A DNA stretch of 64,000 nucleotides from Alloprevotella sp. (GCA_017477205.1 JAFUXE010000005.1:1-64000), one strand, 5' to 3'; positions 7,987 to 17,319 are shown, counted from the first letter of the stretch. The notes: a model not told the origin generated them from the sequence alone. Made by a program: numbers and translations.

Positions 7987-8619
7987 CTACCGCGCAAAAA
8001 GATACACGCTCTCGCCGCGGTCAGTCACGACCGTGAGGCGCAGAGAGTCCACAAGTGGATAGTTGTTGAGCGGCGTAAGGTTGCAGGAATAGTAAACGTC
8101 GCGATAGTAATAGCTGTCATCCCCACCCTGTTTATGGAGAAAGCGAAGTTCGGCGGTGGCCTTGCCGTCGGGCCGCTGCGTGACGCCCGTCAGCGCCGCG
8201 CCAAGCGTGTGCACCTTTGCCGCCGGGCCCGAGGGGAAGCGCAGGTGGAAGTTCAGGTATTGGCGGCTCCGCCAGATGGAAACCGGGCGCACGGGGTCGA
8301 ACTCTGCATCGTTGGGCTGCCGCGTGAGGAGATCCGACGTCAGCACGTTCAGCACCTGCGCTAACGTGGCATAGTTTCCCTCCTCCACATAGACGGCAAG
8401 CGCACGGAAGGAAGCGTTCTTCTGCTGGACGTAATAGTTGTTCTTTGCCATGAGCGACCTGCCGTCGTCGAAGAGGACGGAGGCCACGCGCCCCGTGGCG
8501 TCGGTCACAGCCTCGCCCATGTCCATGCGGTAGGGCGGTGCAATGTCCGCGTCGTCGGAACAGGAGGCAAGGCACAGCAGCAGGCCGGTCAGGAGGCTAA
8601 GCAGGCTGGAGCGCACCAT
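7987..8619 (-). CDS. NigD-like lipoprotein
   Basis: From the chosen start (MVRSSLLSLLTGLLLCLASC) the protein has 210 residues and a lipoprotein signal with Cys at about residue 20, followed by SDDADI. A start 7 codons upstream is also open. The body has a small OB-like N-terminal part (GRVASVLFDDGRSLMAKNNYY) and a beta-rich C-terminal part (RQYLNFHLRFPSG ... AELRFLHKQGGD), the pattern of NigD-like proteins. NigD is named from a bacteriocin locus, but the family is widespread with unknown function. Its start overlaps the end of the acyltransferase gene. Confidence 0.65.
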   Translation of the reverse strand: MVRSSLLSLLTGLLLCLASCSDDADIAPPYRMDMGEAVTDATGRVASVLFDDGRSLMAKNNYYVQQKNASFRALAVYVEEGNYATLAQVLNVLTSDLLTRQPNDAEFDPVRPVSIWRSRQYLNFHLRFPSGPAAKVHTLGAALTGVTQRPDGKATAELRFLHKQGGDDSYYYRDVYYSCNLTPLNNYPLVDSLRLTVVTDRGESVYLFAR

Positions 8620-9742
8620 GATTGATTGCAGGATTGGCATACATTCTTAAAATACGTTCGCGGAGGAAGGCGTAGTCGGGCTCGGGGAGGTCCACCTTTG
8701 CCAGCTGCCCTTCGAGATAAGCGTCAAACTGCGCGCGCTCGGCCTCGCTGCATGTCGCGGTGCGGAAGCTGCCGCCAGAAAGCGCCTCGAGGGCAAGGAG
8801 GTTGGAGGGGAAGAGGCGGTAGCCCGCGAATATCTCCCCGTCAATGCGCCTTGCAAGTGCAGCGAAGAACTCTCCCTTCGGAAGCCCCGCCAGTTCGTCA
8901 AGCCACTGGTTCACGGGCGTCCCCATCTGGTAGTGTACGCGGCCCTTAAAGCCGAAGATGCCCGTCTTCATGTTCTGCAAGTCGTCCTCCCGCGTCTTGC
9001 GATAGTCAGGATTGTCGCGCTTGAGCTGGAACTCCTTTGCCTTCAGGAAGTCGCAGGGGTCGAACTCATAGGAAATCGTCAGCGGCACGATGTCCATCTC
9101 GCGGATGTTCTCCAGTACGGTGCCATCCCCGCCCATCGCCAGCATCTTCAGGACGGACTCCTGCGTGCGGTCGTCGCTGTCCTTGGCACGTCCCTCGCGC
9201 TGCGCAATCCAGATGGGGTTCCGCTTGTCGCGGATGACGCGGTGCATGTAGCGGCTCATGTGCTGGCTGGCGACAAGCGTCTCACGCAGCCCCAGGGAAC
9301 GCTGCACGACGAAGGCCTTGTTGAGCCTGACGGCGTGACGAATCCAGGAATATATCAGGAGGTTGTCGCCGATGGCGATTTCCGGCGTCGTGGGAAAGCC
9401 GAGGTCTATCAGCTGCTCGCTGAGGAGCGCGGAGTCCAGCACGATGTCGCGGTGGTTGGAAATGTACGTATGGGGGGACGTGCGGTCAGGAAGTGCATCA
9501 ACATCGGTGTCGAGCCCCGTGCTGGCGGCACTCATCACCTTGCGCACAAGGGGATAAATGAACTTCCTCTGGAAGTCCAGCGGGTCCTTGCAGGCGTGAA
9601 GCTGTGCGCGCAGTTCCTCCGTCGGCACGTCGCCCACGACCTGCGGCAGGATGGAGAGGAACTGCGGATCGGCAAGGAGCTCGTCGAAGACGCGAGGCAT
9701 GTCCTGCGCGTCGTAGCTCCTGATGTCGTCAAATTCGTTCAT
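8597..9742 (-). CDS. 1-acyl-sn-glycerol-3-phosphate acyltransferase-like protein (PlsC domain)
   Basis: 381 residues. The acyltransferase signature is present in modified form: SNHRDIVLDSALL, where five rather than four residues separate the His from the following Asp, and later a REGRAKDSDDRTQ block corresponding to the substrate-binding EGxR-like motif. The length and long C-terminal extension are as in the Bacteroidetes proteins encoded next to ddl. It probably adds an acyl chain in phospholipid synthesis; the exact acceptor is inferred. It follows ddl with a 21-bp gap. Confidence 0.8.
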   Translation of the reverse strand: MNEFDDIRSYDAQDMPRVFDELLADPQFLSILPQVVGDVPTEELRAQLHACKDPLDFQRKFIYPLVRKVMSAASTGLDTDVDALPDRTSPHTYISNHRDIVLDSALLSEQLIDLGFPTTPEIAIGDNLLIYSWIRHAVRLNKAFVVQRSLGLRETLVASQHMSRYMHRVIRDKRNPIWIAQREGRAKDSDDRTQESVLKMLAMGGDGTVLENIREMDIVPLTISYEFDPCDFLKAKEFQLKRDNPDYRKTREDDLQNMKTGIFGFKGRVHYQMGTPVNQWLDELAGLPKGEFFAALARRIDGEIFAGYRLFPSNLLALEALSGGSFRTATCSEAERAQFDAYLEGQLAKVDLPEPDYAFLRERILRMYANPAINHGALQPA

Positions 9743-9763
9743 GGCAGCATGTTTGTTGCGGGT

Positions 9764-10765
9764 TCAGACCTTGGGGAAGCGGCCTTCGATGATTTCGCTG
9801 AGCACGTCGGCAATGTTCAGACCTGCTGCCCGCACCTGCTGGGGTATGAAGCTGGCAGCGGTCATGCCCGGCGTCGTGTTGACTTCGAGGATGTTTATCT
9901 GCTCCGCGCCGGGCTGTCCGCTAAGGATATAGTCAATGCGGATGATGCCGTAGCAGCCCAGCTGGCGATAGATCCTGCGGGTAAGTTCCCAAATCCTGTC
10001 ACGCGTCTGGTCGGCGATGCGGGCTGGGGTAATCTCGTCGCTCTTGCCTTCGTACTTGGCATCGTAGTCGAAGAACTCAACACCCTTGAGCGCCACTTCC
10101 GTCAGCGGGAAACAATAGATGCTTCCGTCCTGACGCAAATAGGCTCCGCTGGTCACCTCTGTGCCTGACATCAGCTTCTCCACCATGACTTCGTCGCTCT
10201 CCTGCCAGGCTTTTTCTATGGCCGGCACGAGGGCTTCCAGCGTCTTCACCTTCGTCACGCCGAAGCTGCTGCCGCCTGCGTTGGGCTTCACGAAGCAGGG
10301 CAGGCCGAGCGCATCCGCTATCTCCTCAGCGGGAGGCAGCTCCTCGCCCTTGCGGAAAAGGAAGGAAGGGGCAAGGTGGCACTCGGGAAAGGCGCGGAGG
10401 AAGTTGTTCAGCGCAAACTTGTTGAACGTAAGGGACTCCACCAGCACGTCACTCGTGCTGTAGGGCATACCGATCATGTCGAAGTAGCCTTGCAGCAGGC
10501 CGTCCTCGCCGGGCGTGCCATGAATCGTGATGTAGGCGAAGTCAAAACGGTGGCGGCCGTCGGAAGCGAGGAACGAGAAGTCGTTCTTGTCCACGCTGCA
10601 GCGTTCCTCACCGTAGAGCACCGTCCAGCTGTCGCGCTCCAAATCCACGACGTAGCAGTCGTAGCGTTCCCTGTCCATGAACGATAGCAGCCCCGCAGCG
10701 CTGCGGAGCGAAACGTCGTGCTCGGAGGAATAGCCTCCGGCAACTATGGCGATTGTCTTCTTCAT
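9764..10765 (-). CDS. ddl: D-alanine--D-alanine ligase
   Basis: 333 residues of the ATP-grasp ligase family. The N-terminus has IAIVAGGYSSEHDVSLRSA, the GG.S.EH.VS motif. The ATP-binding part shows LPCFVKPNAGGSSFGVTKV, and the C-terminal metal/substrate part ends INILEVNTTPGMTAASFIPQQ. It makes D-Ala-D-Ala for peptidoglycan precursors in the cytoplasm. It sits in the Bacteroidetes run PASTA - rluD-like - ddl - plsC-like, all on the minus strand with short gaps. Confidence 0.95.
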   Translation of the reverse strand: MKKTIAIVAGGYSSEHDVSLRSAAGLLSFMDRERYDCYVVDLERDSWTVLYGEERCSVDKNDFSFLASDGRHRFDFAYITIHGTPGEDGLLQGYFDMIGMPYSTSDVLVESLTFNKFALNNFLRAFPECHLAPSFLFRKGEELPPAEEIADALGLPCFVKPNAGGSSFGVTKVKTLEALVPAIEKAWQESDEVMVEKLMSGTEVTSGAYLRQDGSIYCFPLTEVALKGVEFFDYDAKYEGKSDEITPARIADQTRDRIWELTRRIYRQLGCYGIIRIDYILSGQPGAEQINILEVNTTPGMTAASFIPQQVRAAGLNIADVLSEIIEGRFPKV

Positions 10766-10842
10766 TGTCTTCTGTTTGTTATGTCATTGCAGGACGTGCC
10801 GGACTTTTGGACGGCGCATCCTATATATAAATATAATAATGT

Positions 10843-11895
10843 CTATTGCTGTGCGCGCCCCGCCGTGTAGCGCCGCCATCGCTCCACAAGGGCCTCCATG
10901 TCTGCCGGGAGGGGCGAGGAGAAGTCCATTTCCTCCCCCGTGCGGGGATGGCGGAAGCCGAGCGTACGGGCATGCAGGGCCTGACGCTGGCAGAGCTCGA
11001 AGCAGTTGCGGATGAAGGCGTTGTATGCTGCCGACTGCGTGCCGCGCAGGATGAGGTCGCCGCCGTAGCGTGCATCGTTGAAGAGGGGGTGGCCGATATG
11101 GGACATGTGGGCACGTATCTGGTGCGTGCGTCCGGTTTCAAGCACGCACTCCACAAGGGTGACGTAGCCGAAGCGTTCCAACACGCGATAGTGCGTGACG
11201 GCAGGTTTCCCCACCTCCGAGCCTTCCGGGAACACGGCCATTTGCAGGCGGTCGTGGGGATTGCGGGCGATGTTTCCGCGCACCGTCCCCTCGTCCTCGG
11301 GAAGGTTTGCCCAGACGAGGGCGTTATAGCGGCGGCGTGTCGTCTTGTTGAAGAACTGCACGCCGAGCTTGGTCTTTGCATCCGGCGTCTTGGCCACGAC
11401 GAGCAGGCCGCTCGTGTCCTTGTCGATGCGGTGGACAAGTCCCACGCCGGGGTCGTCGGGGTCATACTGGGGATTGTCCCGCAAGTGCCACGCCAAGGCA
11501 TTCACCAGCGTGCCGGTATAGTTGCCGCAACCGGGATGGACGACAAGCCCCGCCGGTTTGTCCAGCACGAGCAGGTCGTCGTCCTCATAGATGATGTTCA
11601 GGGGAATGTCCTCGGCCTCGATGTGCGTGTCGAAGCGCGGACGGTCCAGCTGCAGCGTCACGACGTCGCCGGGTTTCACGCGGTAGTTGCTCTTCTCGGG
11701 ACGCCCGTTGACGTGGATGAAGCCTGCACGCGCAGCCTGCTGGATGCGGTTGCGGGAAGTGTCGGCAAGGTGGGCGATGAGGAACTTGTCCACACGCAGG
11801 AGCTGCTGCCCGCGGTCGGCAACCACGCGGAAATGCTCGTAGAGCTCCGCGCCTTCCTCTTCCTGCATATCCAGCAAAACCTCGGGTTCCTGCAC
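10843..11895 (-). CDS. RluD-like 23S rRNA pseudouridine synthase
   Basis: 350 residues. An S4 RNA-binding domain occupies about residues 30-85 (VDKFLIAHLADTSRNRIQQAARAG). The catalytic domain follows with the RluA/RluD signature HRIDKDTSG at 155-163; Asp158 is the catalytic residue. A later RTHQIRAHM motif and a GHPLFNDARYGG segment complete the family pattern. It converts uridines to pseudouridine in large-subunit rRNA (RluD type by similarity; the target sites are inferred). Located between the PASTA gene and ddl. Confidence 0.9.
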   Translation of the reverse strand: MQEPEVLLDMQEEEGAELYEHFRVVADRGQQLLRVDKFLIAHLADTSRNRIQQAARAGFIHVNGRPEKSNYRVKPGDVVTLQLDRPRFDTHIEAEDIPLNIIYEDDDLLVLDKPAGLVVHPGCGNYTGTLVNALAWHLRDNPQYDPDDPGVGLVHRIDKDTSGLLVVAKTPDAKTKLGVQFFNKTTRRRYNALVWANLPEDEGTVRGNIARNPHDRLQMAVFPEGSEVGKPAVTHYRVLERFGYVTLVECVLETGRTHQIRAHMSHIGHPLFNDARYGGDLILRGTQSAAYNAFIRNCFELCQRQALHARTLGFRHPRTGEEMDFSSPLPADMEALVERWRRYTAGRAQQ

Positions 11896-11942
11896 GCTGA
11901 CTGCCTTTTATCCGTTACACATCGTCCTCGGCCGGGAGGAGC

Positions 11943-12593
11943 TTACTGTATGCTTTCGTCGATTTCCTCCCCGTCGTCGGGAGTATATACAGGCGCAGGC
12001 GATGCCTCGGTGGAGTCGCCGCCGTTGTATTCCTCATAGACGTGTCCGTCTCCGATGACAAGCGTGATGGGCACGTCCACCGCGATGCGCTCGCCGGTGC
12101 GCACGGGGCGTCCGTTGGCCTCAAGGCCATAGACCCAGTCGCGGTCGCCGCTGGTGTACTTCGGCGCGGTCAGGTGGAAGCCCATAGCCTTGAGCTTCGA
12201 CTCGGCTTCGCGGTAGGAGCTGTTGTCCGCCAGGTCGGGCAGGGCAAGAGCCTGTGCGTGGGCGGCATTCACGGTCACCAGGATGGAACGCCCGGGCTTC
12301 ACGACGGTGCCGGGCTTCACGGTCTGCTGCAAGATGATATCAGCGGGCAGGGTCTTGATGTAGCCCGTGTCCACGACCTCAAGCTTCAGCCCGAGCTGCT
12401 CAAACTGGCTTTCCACGGCGCGGACGTTCTTGCCCACTACGTTGGGAATCTCTATCGTCTCGCCGTGATGCGTATAGTCTTCCAAGAACCACGCGACACC
12501 ACCCATCAGCAGTGCCGCCAGCACAAGCATTCCCAAACAGTTACCCCAGAGGTAACCGCTGAATGACTTGCGAAAAAACTCTCTTGATGTCAT
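11943..12593 (-). CDS. PASTA domain-containing membrane protein
   Basis: 216 residues: a short cytoplasmic N-terminus, one membrane segment (about 15-37, LWGNCLGMLVLAALLMGGVAW), then three PASTA-like units (IEIPNVVGKNVRAVESQFEQ, LALPDLADNSSYREAESKLK, and a weaker third) and an acidic tail ending YTPDDGEEIDESIQ. PASTA domains bind peptidoglycan fragments or related ligands in other proteins; here there is no kinase or transpeptidase domain. It heads the minus-strand run with rluD-like, ddl and plsC-like genes, a conserved Bacteroidetes order that fits a cell-wall role. Confidence 0.85.
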   Translation of the reverse strand: MTSREFFRKSFSGYLWGNCLGMLVLAALLMGGVAWFLEDYTHHGETIEIPNVVGKNVRAVESQFEQLGLKLEVVDTGYIKTLPADIILQQTVKPGTVVKPGRSILVTVNAAHAQALALPDLADNSSYREAESKLKAMGFHLTAPKYTSGDRDWVYGLEANGRPVRTGERIAVDVPITLVIGDGHVYEEYNGGDSTEASPAPVYTPDDGEEIDESIQ

Positions 12594-12637
12594 GTTTCTT
12601 TAATGCTCTGAATGCCGGAAAGCGTCTCTTTCCGCCG

Positions 12638-12645
12638 CGAAGATA
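12638..12645 (-). promoter_or_regulatory. -7 box TATCTTCG for the PASTA-rlu-ddl run
   Basis: Minus-strand TATCTTCG, about 45 bp before the PASTA gene ATG. It lies at the end of the rpmH terminator's U-tract. Confidence 0.45.
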
Positions 12646-12676
12646 TAAAAAAACGAGAGAAAACATCTTCTCTCGT
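12644..12676 (-). terminator. Rho-independent terminator of rpmH
   Basis: On the minus strand a 9-bp stem (ACGAGAGAA / TTCTCTCGT, 12676-12668 with 12661-12653) and a 6-nt loop are followed by seven T residues. It sits between rpmH and the PASTA gene. Confidence 0.85.
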
Positions 12677-12699
12677 CCTTTCTTTATGCTTCTACCGTC

Positions 12700-12858
12700 T
12701 TATTTCTTTCCGTGTACTTCGTCGGATACGGTGAGCTTCTTGCGTCCGTGACGACGGCGGGATGCCAGCACACGGCGTCCGTTAGCGGTCTGCATGCGAT
12801 GGCGGAAGCCATGCTTGTTGTTGCGCCTGCGGTTGTGGGGTTGGAATGTTCTTTTCAT
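12700..12858 (-). CDS. rpmH: Large ribosomal subunit protein bL34
   Basis: A 52-residue basic protein, [18 protein letters not shown] at the start and [20 protein letters not shown] near the end, the full bL34 pattern. It is a structural protein of the 50S subunit. It has its own consensus promoter (12898-12929) and terminator (12644-12676), so it is likely transcribed alone. Confidence 0.98.
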   Translation of the reverse strand: MKRTFQPHNRRRNNKHGFRHRMQTANGRRVLASRRRHGRKKLTVSDEVHGKK

Positions 12859-12897
12859 TTCTTATGTCTTTTTGTATTTGTTTTCAATTTCGGCGTG

Positions 12898-12929
12898 CAA
12901 AAGTACGATAAGTTTTTGAACCTGCCAAA
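12898..12929 (-). promoter_or_regulatory. rpmH promoter: TTTG-N20-TACTTTTG
   Basis: Minus-strand TTTG at 12929-12926 and TACTTTTG at 12905-12898, with a 20-bp spacer, is a near-perfect Bacteroidetes housekeeping promoter 40 bp before the rpmH ATG. Confidence 0.7.
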
Positions 12930-12943
12930 CTTTCGGCCGCTTT

Positions 12944-14038
12944 TTATTTCGCCGCAAAGCGTTTTGCCTGTTCCGCTATGAGCTGGGCATCGTCGAAGTA
13001 GTTTATTTTCATCGCCTGGCGCACCTCGTCCAGAGTGTCGGCAGCAACGGCGCGCGCCTTCTCGCAGCCGCGGCGCAGCATGTCGTACACGGCAGGGATG
13101 TCCTTCTCGAACTCCTTGCGGCGCGTACGGATGGGCTCGAGCTCTTCCTGGAGAATCTGCGCGAGGAACTTCTTCACCTTTCCGTCGCCAAGGCCGCCGC
13201 GCTGGTAGTGCTCCTTCAGGGCGCCGAGGCTTTCGTACTCAGGCCAGTAGGCAGCGAAATGCTCCTGACGGCAGAAAGCGTCGAGGTACGTGAACACCGT
13301 GTTACCCTCCAGATGGCCGGGATCCTCCACGCGCAGGTGGAGTGGGTCGGTGAACATGCTCTTCACGGCTTTGTCCACGGTCTTCGCATCGTCGGAAAGG
13401 TAGATGCAGTTGCCGAGGCTCTTGCTCATCTTTGCCTTGCCGTCCGTACCGGGCAGGCGCAGGCAGGCAGCGTTCTCGGGCAACAGTATCTGCGGTTCCA
13501 CGAGTGTCGGGCCGTAGATGTGGTTGAAGCGGCGCACGATTTCGTTCGTCTGCTCCAGCATGGGCTTCTGGTCCTCGCCGACGGGTACGGTCGTGGCCTT
13601 GAAGGCCGTGATGTCTGCCGCCTGCGAGATGGGATAGGTGAAGAAGCCTACGGGGATGCTCTCGCCCTCGAAACCGCGCATCTGTATCTCCGTCTTCACG
13701 GTCGGGTTGCGCTGCAAGCGACTGACGGAGACGAGGTCCATGTAGTAGAAGGAGAGTTCCGTCAGCTCGGGTATCTGGCTCTGGATGAATATCGTCACCT
13801 TTTCAGGGTCGAGGCCTACGGAGAGGTAGTCGAGCGCCACTTCGATGACGTTCTGGCGCACCTTCTCGGGATTGTCCATGTTGTCCGTCAGCGCCTGGGC
13901 GTCGGCAATGAACACGAACATATCCTTGTAGCCGCCCTGGTTCTGCAGCTCCACGCGCCGGCGCAGCGAACCCACGTAGTGTCCGATGTGCAGGCGACCC
14001 GTGGGGCGGTCGCCCGTCAGTATCACTTTCTCTGCCAT
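12944..14038 (-). CDS. trpS: Tryptophan--tRNA ligase
   Basis: 364 residues, class I aminoacyl-tRNA synthetase. The HIGH motif is at 17-20 ([10 protein letters not shown]) and KMSKS at 203-207. A DAQALTDN segment and the tryptophan-pocket region follow the usual order. It charges tRNA-Trp in the cytoplasm. A TAATTTCG -7 box lies at 14066-14073 on the minus strand. The palindrome array B lies upstream of it. Confidence 0.97.
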   Translation of the reverse strand: MAEKVILTGDRPTGRLHIGHYVGSLRRRVELQNQGGYKDMFVFIADAQALTDNMDNPEKVRQNVIEVALDYLSVGLDPEKVTIFIQSQIPELTELSFYYMDLVSVSRLQRNPTVKTEIQMRGFEGESIPVGFFTYPISQAADITAFKATTVPVGEDQKPMLEQTNEIVRRFNHIYGPTLVEPQILLPENAACLRLPGTDGKAKMSKSLGNCIYLSDDAKTVDKAVKSMFTDPLHLRVEDPGHLEGNTVFTYLDAFCRQEHFAAYWPEYESLGALKEHYQRGGLGDGKVKKFLAQILQEELEPIRTRRKEFEKDIPAVYDMLRRGCEKARAVAADTLDEVRQAMKINYFDDAQLIAEQAKRFAAK

Positions 14039-14065
14039 TCCTAAGTGTTTTTATGTTTTGCGCCG

Positions 14066-14073
14066 CGAAATTA
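14066..14073 (-). promoter_or_regulatory. Candidate -7 box for trpS
   Basis: Minus-strand TAATTTCG, 27 bp upstream of the trpS ATG; one mismatch from TAnnTTTG. Confidence 0.45.
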
Positions 14074-14121
14074 CAACTTTTGTGCAGAAAGCCGCACCTT
14101 TCTTGCAGAAAACCTCATTTT

Positions 14122-14300
14122 GAGACAAGCGCAAAGCACCTTTTGAGGTGTGCGCAAAGCTCACTTCGAGGTAAGCGCACATCTCACTTCAAGGTAAGCG
14201 CACACCTCAACTCGAGGTAAGCGCACACCTCAACTCGAGGTAAGCGCAAAGCTCAACTCAAGGTAAGCGCAAAGCTCAAAACGAGGTGTGCGGACAGCAA
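14122..14300. repeat. Tandem palindrome array B: eight units, 23-bp period, GCGC-core family
   Basis: Units start at 14122, 14145, 14168, 14191, 14214, 14237, 14260 and 14283. A typical 18-bp unit is GAGGTAAGCGCACACCTC, with 5-bp spacers (ACTTC, AACTC). The first and last units are degenerate. Right halves are either GCGCACACCTC or GCGCAAAGCTC; left halves are mostly GAGGTAAGCGC. This is the same family as arrays at 24979 and 46598 read in the other orientation. It lies 3' of ilvE and 5' of trpS. Confidence 0.9.
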
Positions 14301-14363
14301 GAAAAGAGCGGGCATAACTATTCGTTACGTCCGCCCGAAACCTCTTAATATAAAGCAGTTACC

Positions 14364-15386
14364 CTACTCCAGCACCGTCACCCAGCCGTATTTGTCCGGA
14401 GCGATACCATATTGTATGTCGCGGAAAGCCTTGTAGAGTTTTTTGCTCCACGGACCGGGCTCGCCGTTCTTTGCTATCTGATAGCTCTTGCCGCCCTCGG
14501 GGTCGTCAATGCGGTTGATGGGGCTGATGACAGCCGCCGTGCCGCAACCACCGGCCTCTTCGAAAGTGGCCAGTTCGTCCTCGGGGATGCGACGCACCTC
14601 CACCTTCATACCCAGGTCGCGCGCCACGTTCTGCAAGCTCTCGTTAGTGATGGAGGGAAGGATGGACGAGGAGGCGGGCGTGATGTAGGTGTCGTCCTTC
14701 ACGCCAAAGAAGTTGCAGGCGCCGCATTCGTCAATGTATTTCTTCTCGGCGGGGTCAAGGTAGAACTCTCCGGCATAGCCCGCATCGTGTGCCTGGCGGT
14801 TTGCCACGAGGCTGGCGGCATAGTTTCCGCCCACCTTGTAACGCCCCGTGCCAAGCGGTGCCGCACGGTCGTAGCCACGCATGATGACATAGTTGTTCGT
14901 CATGAAGCCGCCCTTGAAGTAGGGGCCTACGGGGGACACGAACATGACGCAAAGATAGTCCTCGGAAGGCTGCACGCCGACGCGCGGCGAGATGCCAATC
15001 ACCAGCGGGCGCACGTAGAGCGCCGCACCGCTTTCGTAAGGCGGGATGAAGCGCTCGTTCAGGCGCACGACGCGTTCCACCATTTCGCAGAACTTCTCCG
15101 TGGGAAGCTCCGGCATCAGGAGGCCGCGGCAGGACTGCTGCATGCGCTCGGCGTTTGCCTCCATGCGGAACACGCGCACCTTGCCGTCAGGACAGCGGAA
15201 AGCCTTCAAGCCCTCAAAGCATTCCTGACCGTAGTGGAGGCTTGAAGCCGCCATGTGGAGAGGTATCGTTACATCACTCGTTGTCTCTATCTCGCCCCAG
15301 ACGCCGCCACGATAGTAGCAACGCACGTTGTAGTCGGTGGGGACATACCCGAACTTAAGGTTCTTCCAGTCTAAATTTACTTCCAT
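14364..15386 (-). CDS. ilvE: Branched-chain amino acid aminotransferase
   Basis: 340 residues from MEVNLDWKNL; the in-frame codons upstream cross the promoter region. This is a class IV PLP aminotransferase: the PLP lysine is Lys184 in GTGRYKVGGNYA, with a typical ASSLHYGQECFEGLKAF N-terminal motif and ECGACNFFGV after the lysine. It interconverts Leu, Ile and Val with their 2-oxo acids using glutamate. It has its own promoter (15408-15438). Confidence 0.93.
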   Translation of the reverse strand: MEVNLDWKNLKFGYVPTDYNVRCYYRGGVWGEIETTSDVTIPLHMAASSLHYGQECFEGLKAFRCPDGKVRVFRMEANAERMQQSCRGLLMPELPTEKFCEMVERVVRLNERFIPPYESGAALYVRPLVIGISPRVGVQPSEDYLCVMFVSPVGPYFKGGFMTNNYVIMRGYDRAAPLGTGRYKVGGNYAASLVANRQAHDAGYAGEFYLDPAEKKYIDECGACNFFGVKDDTYITPASSSILPSITNESLQNVARDLGMKVEVRRIPEDELATFEEAGGCGTAAVISPINRIDDPEGGKSYQIAKNGEPGPWSKKLYKAFRDIQYGIAPDKYGWVTVLE

Positions 15387-15407
15387 TTTCCATTGTATTT
15401 GGCAGGG

Positions 15408-15438
15408 CGAAGATAGCCCAAACCTCCCAAAGAGCAAA
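15408..15438 (-). promoter_or_regulatory. ilvE promoter: TTTG-N19-TATCTTCG
   Basis: Minus-strand TTTG at 15438-15435 and TATCTTCG at 15415-15408 with a 19-bp spacer, about 22 bp before the ATG at 15386. Confidence 0.6.
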
Positions 15439-15622
15439 ACCGAAACGGGAAAACTTTCGTCCCCACCGAACCGCACATTATTATATTATATATAGGCACG
15501 CACCCGGACGCGCGACGAGAGCGCCGCAGGTGCGGCAAAGCCGGAGGTATGCGGAAACCACCCCCTCAAAAGGGTATCAAAAGCCCCCGAAACATAAAAA
15601 AACGAAAAAAAATGCCGCGAAA

Positions 15623-15655
15623 TTTGTTCAGTCCACATTTAAATTTCTATCTTTG
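15623..15655 (+). promoter_or_regulatory. exbB-tonB operon promoter: TTTG-N21-TATCTTTG
   Basis: TTTG at 15623-15626 and a perfect TATCTTTG at 15648-15655. The implied leader of about 100 nt before the exbB ATG ends in an A-rich run, a common Bacteroidetes translation-start context. Confidence 0.65.
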
Positions 15656-15760
15656 CTTGCGTTCTGCGTGCAAAATGCACGGAAAACGGACATTTTGGTC
15701 GTTGGAACATCCTTAATATCAAATATCTTAAACCAACAAACATCAAAAAACAAACAAACA

Positions 15761-16627
15761 ATGGCAACAACAAATGCTACCGCGCCCAAGAGCGCACCCA
15801 AGGCTAAGAAACAGTCTCAAGGTTTCACCGGCATCAAGTCCGGTCTGGCCGTAATTGCTTGCTGCGCAGTTGTCGCAGTATGTGTGTACCTCTTCCTCTT
15901 CGGTGAGGCTTCCCACTTCTCCAATGCAGACGCCGCATTCTCCGTATTCGGCAACTCCGACTGGGAACCCGTTGTAGGTGACCTCATGGGTACCGTCTAT
16001 AAGGGCGGATTCATCGTGCCTATCATCTGGACGCTGCTCTTCACGGTTCTGGCTCTCTCCATCGAGCGCTTCTTCGCCATCAAGACGGCTTACGGCAAGA
16101 CCAGCCTGGCCAAGTTCGTTGAGAACATCAAGGCTGCCCTCAAGACTAACGACCTCCAGAAGGCTCAGCAGCTCTGCGACGCACAGCGCGGTTCCGTTGC
16201 CAACGTCGTAGGCGCAACGCTCGCCACCTACAAGGAGATGGAAGCCAACACGGAGCTCTCCAAGGAGCAGAAGGTGCTCGCCATCCAGAAGTCCCTCGAA
16301 GAGGCTACGGCTCTCGAAATGCCCACCATGCAGGAGAACCTCCCCATCATCGGTACCATCGTGACGCTCGGTACGCTGACCGGTCTGCTCGGTACTGTGA
16401 TCGGTATGATCAAGTCCTTCTCCGCCATGGGTGGTGAAGGTGGTGCTGACTCCGCAGCCCTGTCAACCGGTATCTCCGAGGCCCTCGTTAACACGGCTTC
16501 CGGTATCGCAACGGGTGCATGCGCCGTTATCTCCTACAACTATTTCACGAACAAGATTGACCGCCTGACCTTCGCCCTTGACGAGGTTGGCTTCTCCATC
16601 GTACAGACCTTCAACGCAACTCACTAA
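15761..16627 (+). CDS. exbB: ExbB/TolQ family proton channel protein
   Basis: 288 residues starting MATTNATAPKSAPKAKKQ; upstream open codons extend through the promoter and are not used. There is a basic N-terminus, a first membrane segment (about 27-50), a second around 85-110 (IIWTLLFTVLALSIERFFAI), a cytoplasmic helical part, and two more hydrophobic segments with LPIIGTIVTLGTLTGLLGTVIGMI. With ExbD it forms the inner-membrane proton channel that drives TonB. It is the first gene of a plus-strand run exbB-exbD-exbD-tonB. Confidence 0.93.
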   Translation: MATTNATAPKSAPKAKKQSQGFTGIKSGLAVIACCAVVAVCVYLFLFGEASHFSNADAAFSVFGNSDWEPVVGDLMGTVYKGGFIVPIIWTLLFTVLALSIERFFAIKTAYGKTSLAKFVENIKAALKTNDLQKAQQLCDAQRGSVANVVGATLATYKEMEANTELSKEQKVLAIQKSLEEATALEMPTMQENLPIIGTIVTLGTLTGLLGTVIGMIKSFSAMGGEGGADSAALSTGISEALVNTASGIATGACAVISYNYFTNKIDRLTFALDEVGFSIVQTFNATH

Positions 16628-16686
16628 TCATAAAAAAGGTAACAGGAGACTCTCGTTAAAGAGACAACTCTGAAAGCAAACTCACA

Positions 16687-17304
16687 ATGGGACGATTTAA
16701 AATCAAAAAACAAGACACGTTCATAGACATGACGCCTATGAGCGACGTCATGGTCCTGCTGCTTACCTTCTTTATGCTTACCGCGACGTTCGTAAAGGAA
16801 GAACCGATCCAGGTGCAGACCCCGGGTTCTGTGTCCGAAATCAAAATTCCTGAGAAGAACCTCCTTACCATCTTCGTAAATCCTCAGGGACAGGTTTACA
16901 TGAACCTCGACTCCGAGCCCAACATGAGAGCCTTGCTCGACCAGATGGAATCGACGAACGCCCTCTCCGGACTTACCCCTGAGCAGAAGAGTGCCTTTGC
17001 AAACTGCCCCACCTTCGGACACCCGCTCAACCTCATGAAGAGCTGGCTGAGCCCCGAGAACAACGGCAAGCGCAACGACCTGCTCCATCAGGCGAATGCA
17101 GGTATTCCCTGCGATTCCACGAATGATGAGCTGAAGATTTGGGTACAAGCAGCGCGTGACGCTCTCGGTGAAGACATGCGTATCGCTATCAAGGCCGACG
17201 CAACGACCACCTACGCTGTGATAAAGAAAGTAATGGACTCCCTGCGTTCCATCCACGAAAACCGTTATAACCTCATAACGAACCTCAAGGGTGTGGACGA
17301 CTAA
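16687..17304 (+). CDS. exbD: ExbD/TolR family biopolymer transport protein (first copy)
   Basis: 205 residues. The N-terminal MGRFKIKKQDTFIDMTPMSDVMVLLLTFFML carries the conserved MTPM.D start of the single membrane helix with its proton-handling Asp; the rest is periplasmic and ends with a typical ExbD beta fold (IAIKADATTTYAVIKKVMDSLRSI). It is longer than the E. coli protein because of an insert between the helix and the final fold. It partners ExbB. A second, divergent ExbD follows 15 bp downstream. Confidence 0.9.
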   Translation: MGRFKIKKQDTFIDMTPMSDVMVLLLTFFMLTATFVKEEPIQVQTPGSVSEIKIPEKNLLTIFVNPQGQVYMNLDSEPNMRALLDQMESTNALSGLTPEQKSAFANCPTFGHPLNLMKSWLSPENNGKRNDLLHQANAGIPCDSTNDELKIWVQAARDALGEDMRIAIKADATTTYAVIKKVMDSLRSIHENRYNLITNLKGVDD

Positions 17305-17319
17305 AAAGAGAAGAATGTT

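Noticed and set aside
14122..14300. CRISPR-like array
   Set aside because: Units are 18-bp palindromes with 5-bp spacers; CRISPR repeats are longer with ~30-bp unique spacers, and no cas gene is near. The same holds for the arrays at 24979 and 46598.
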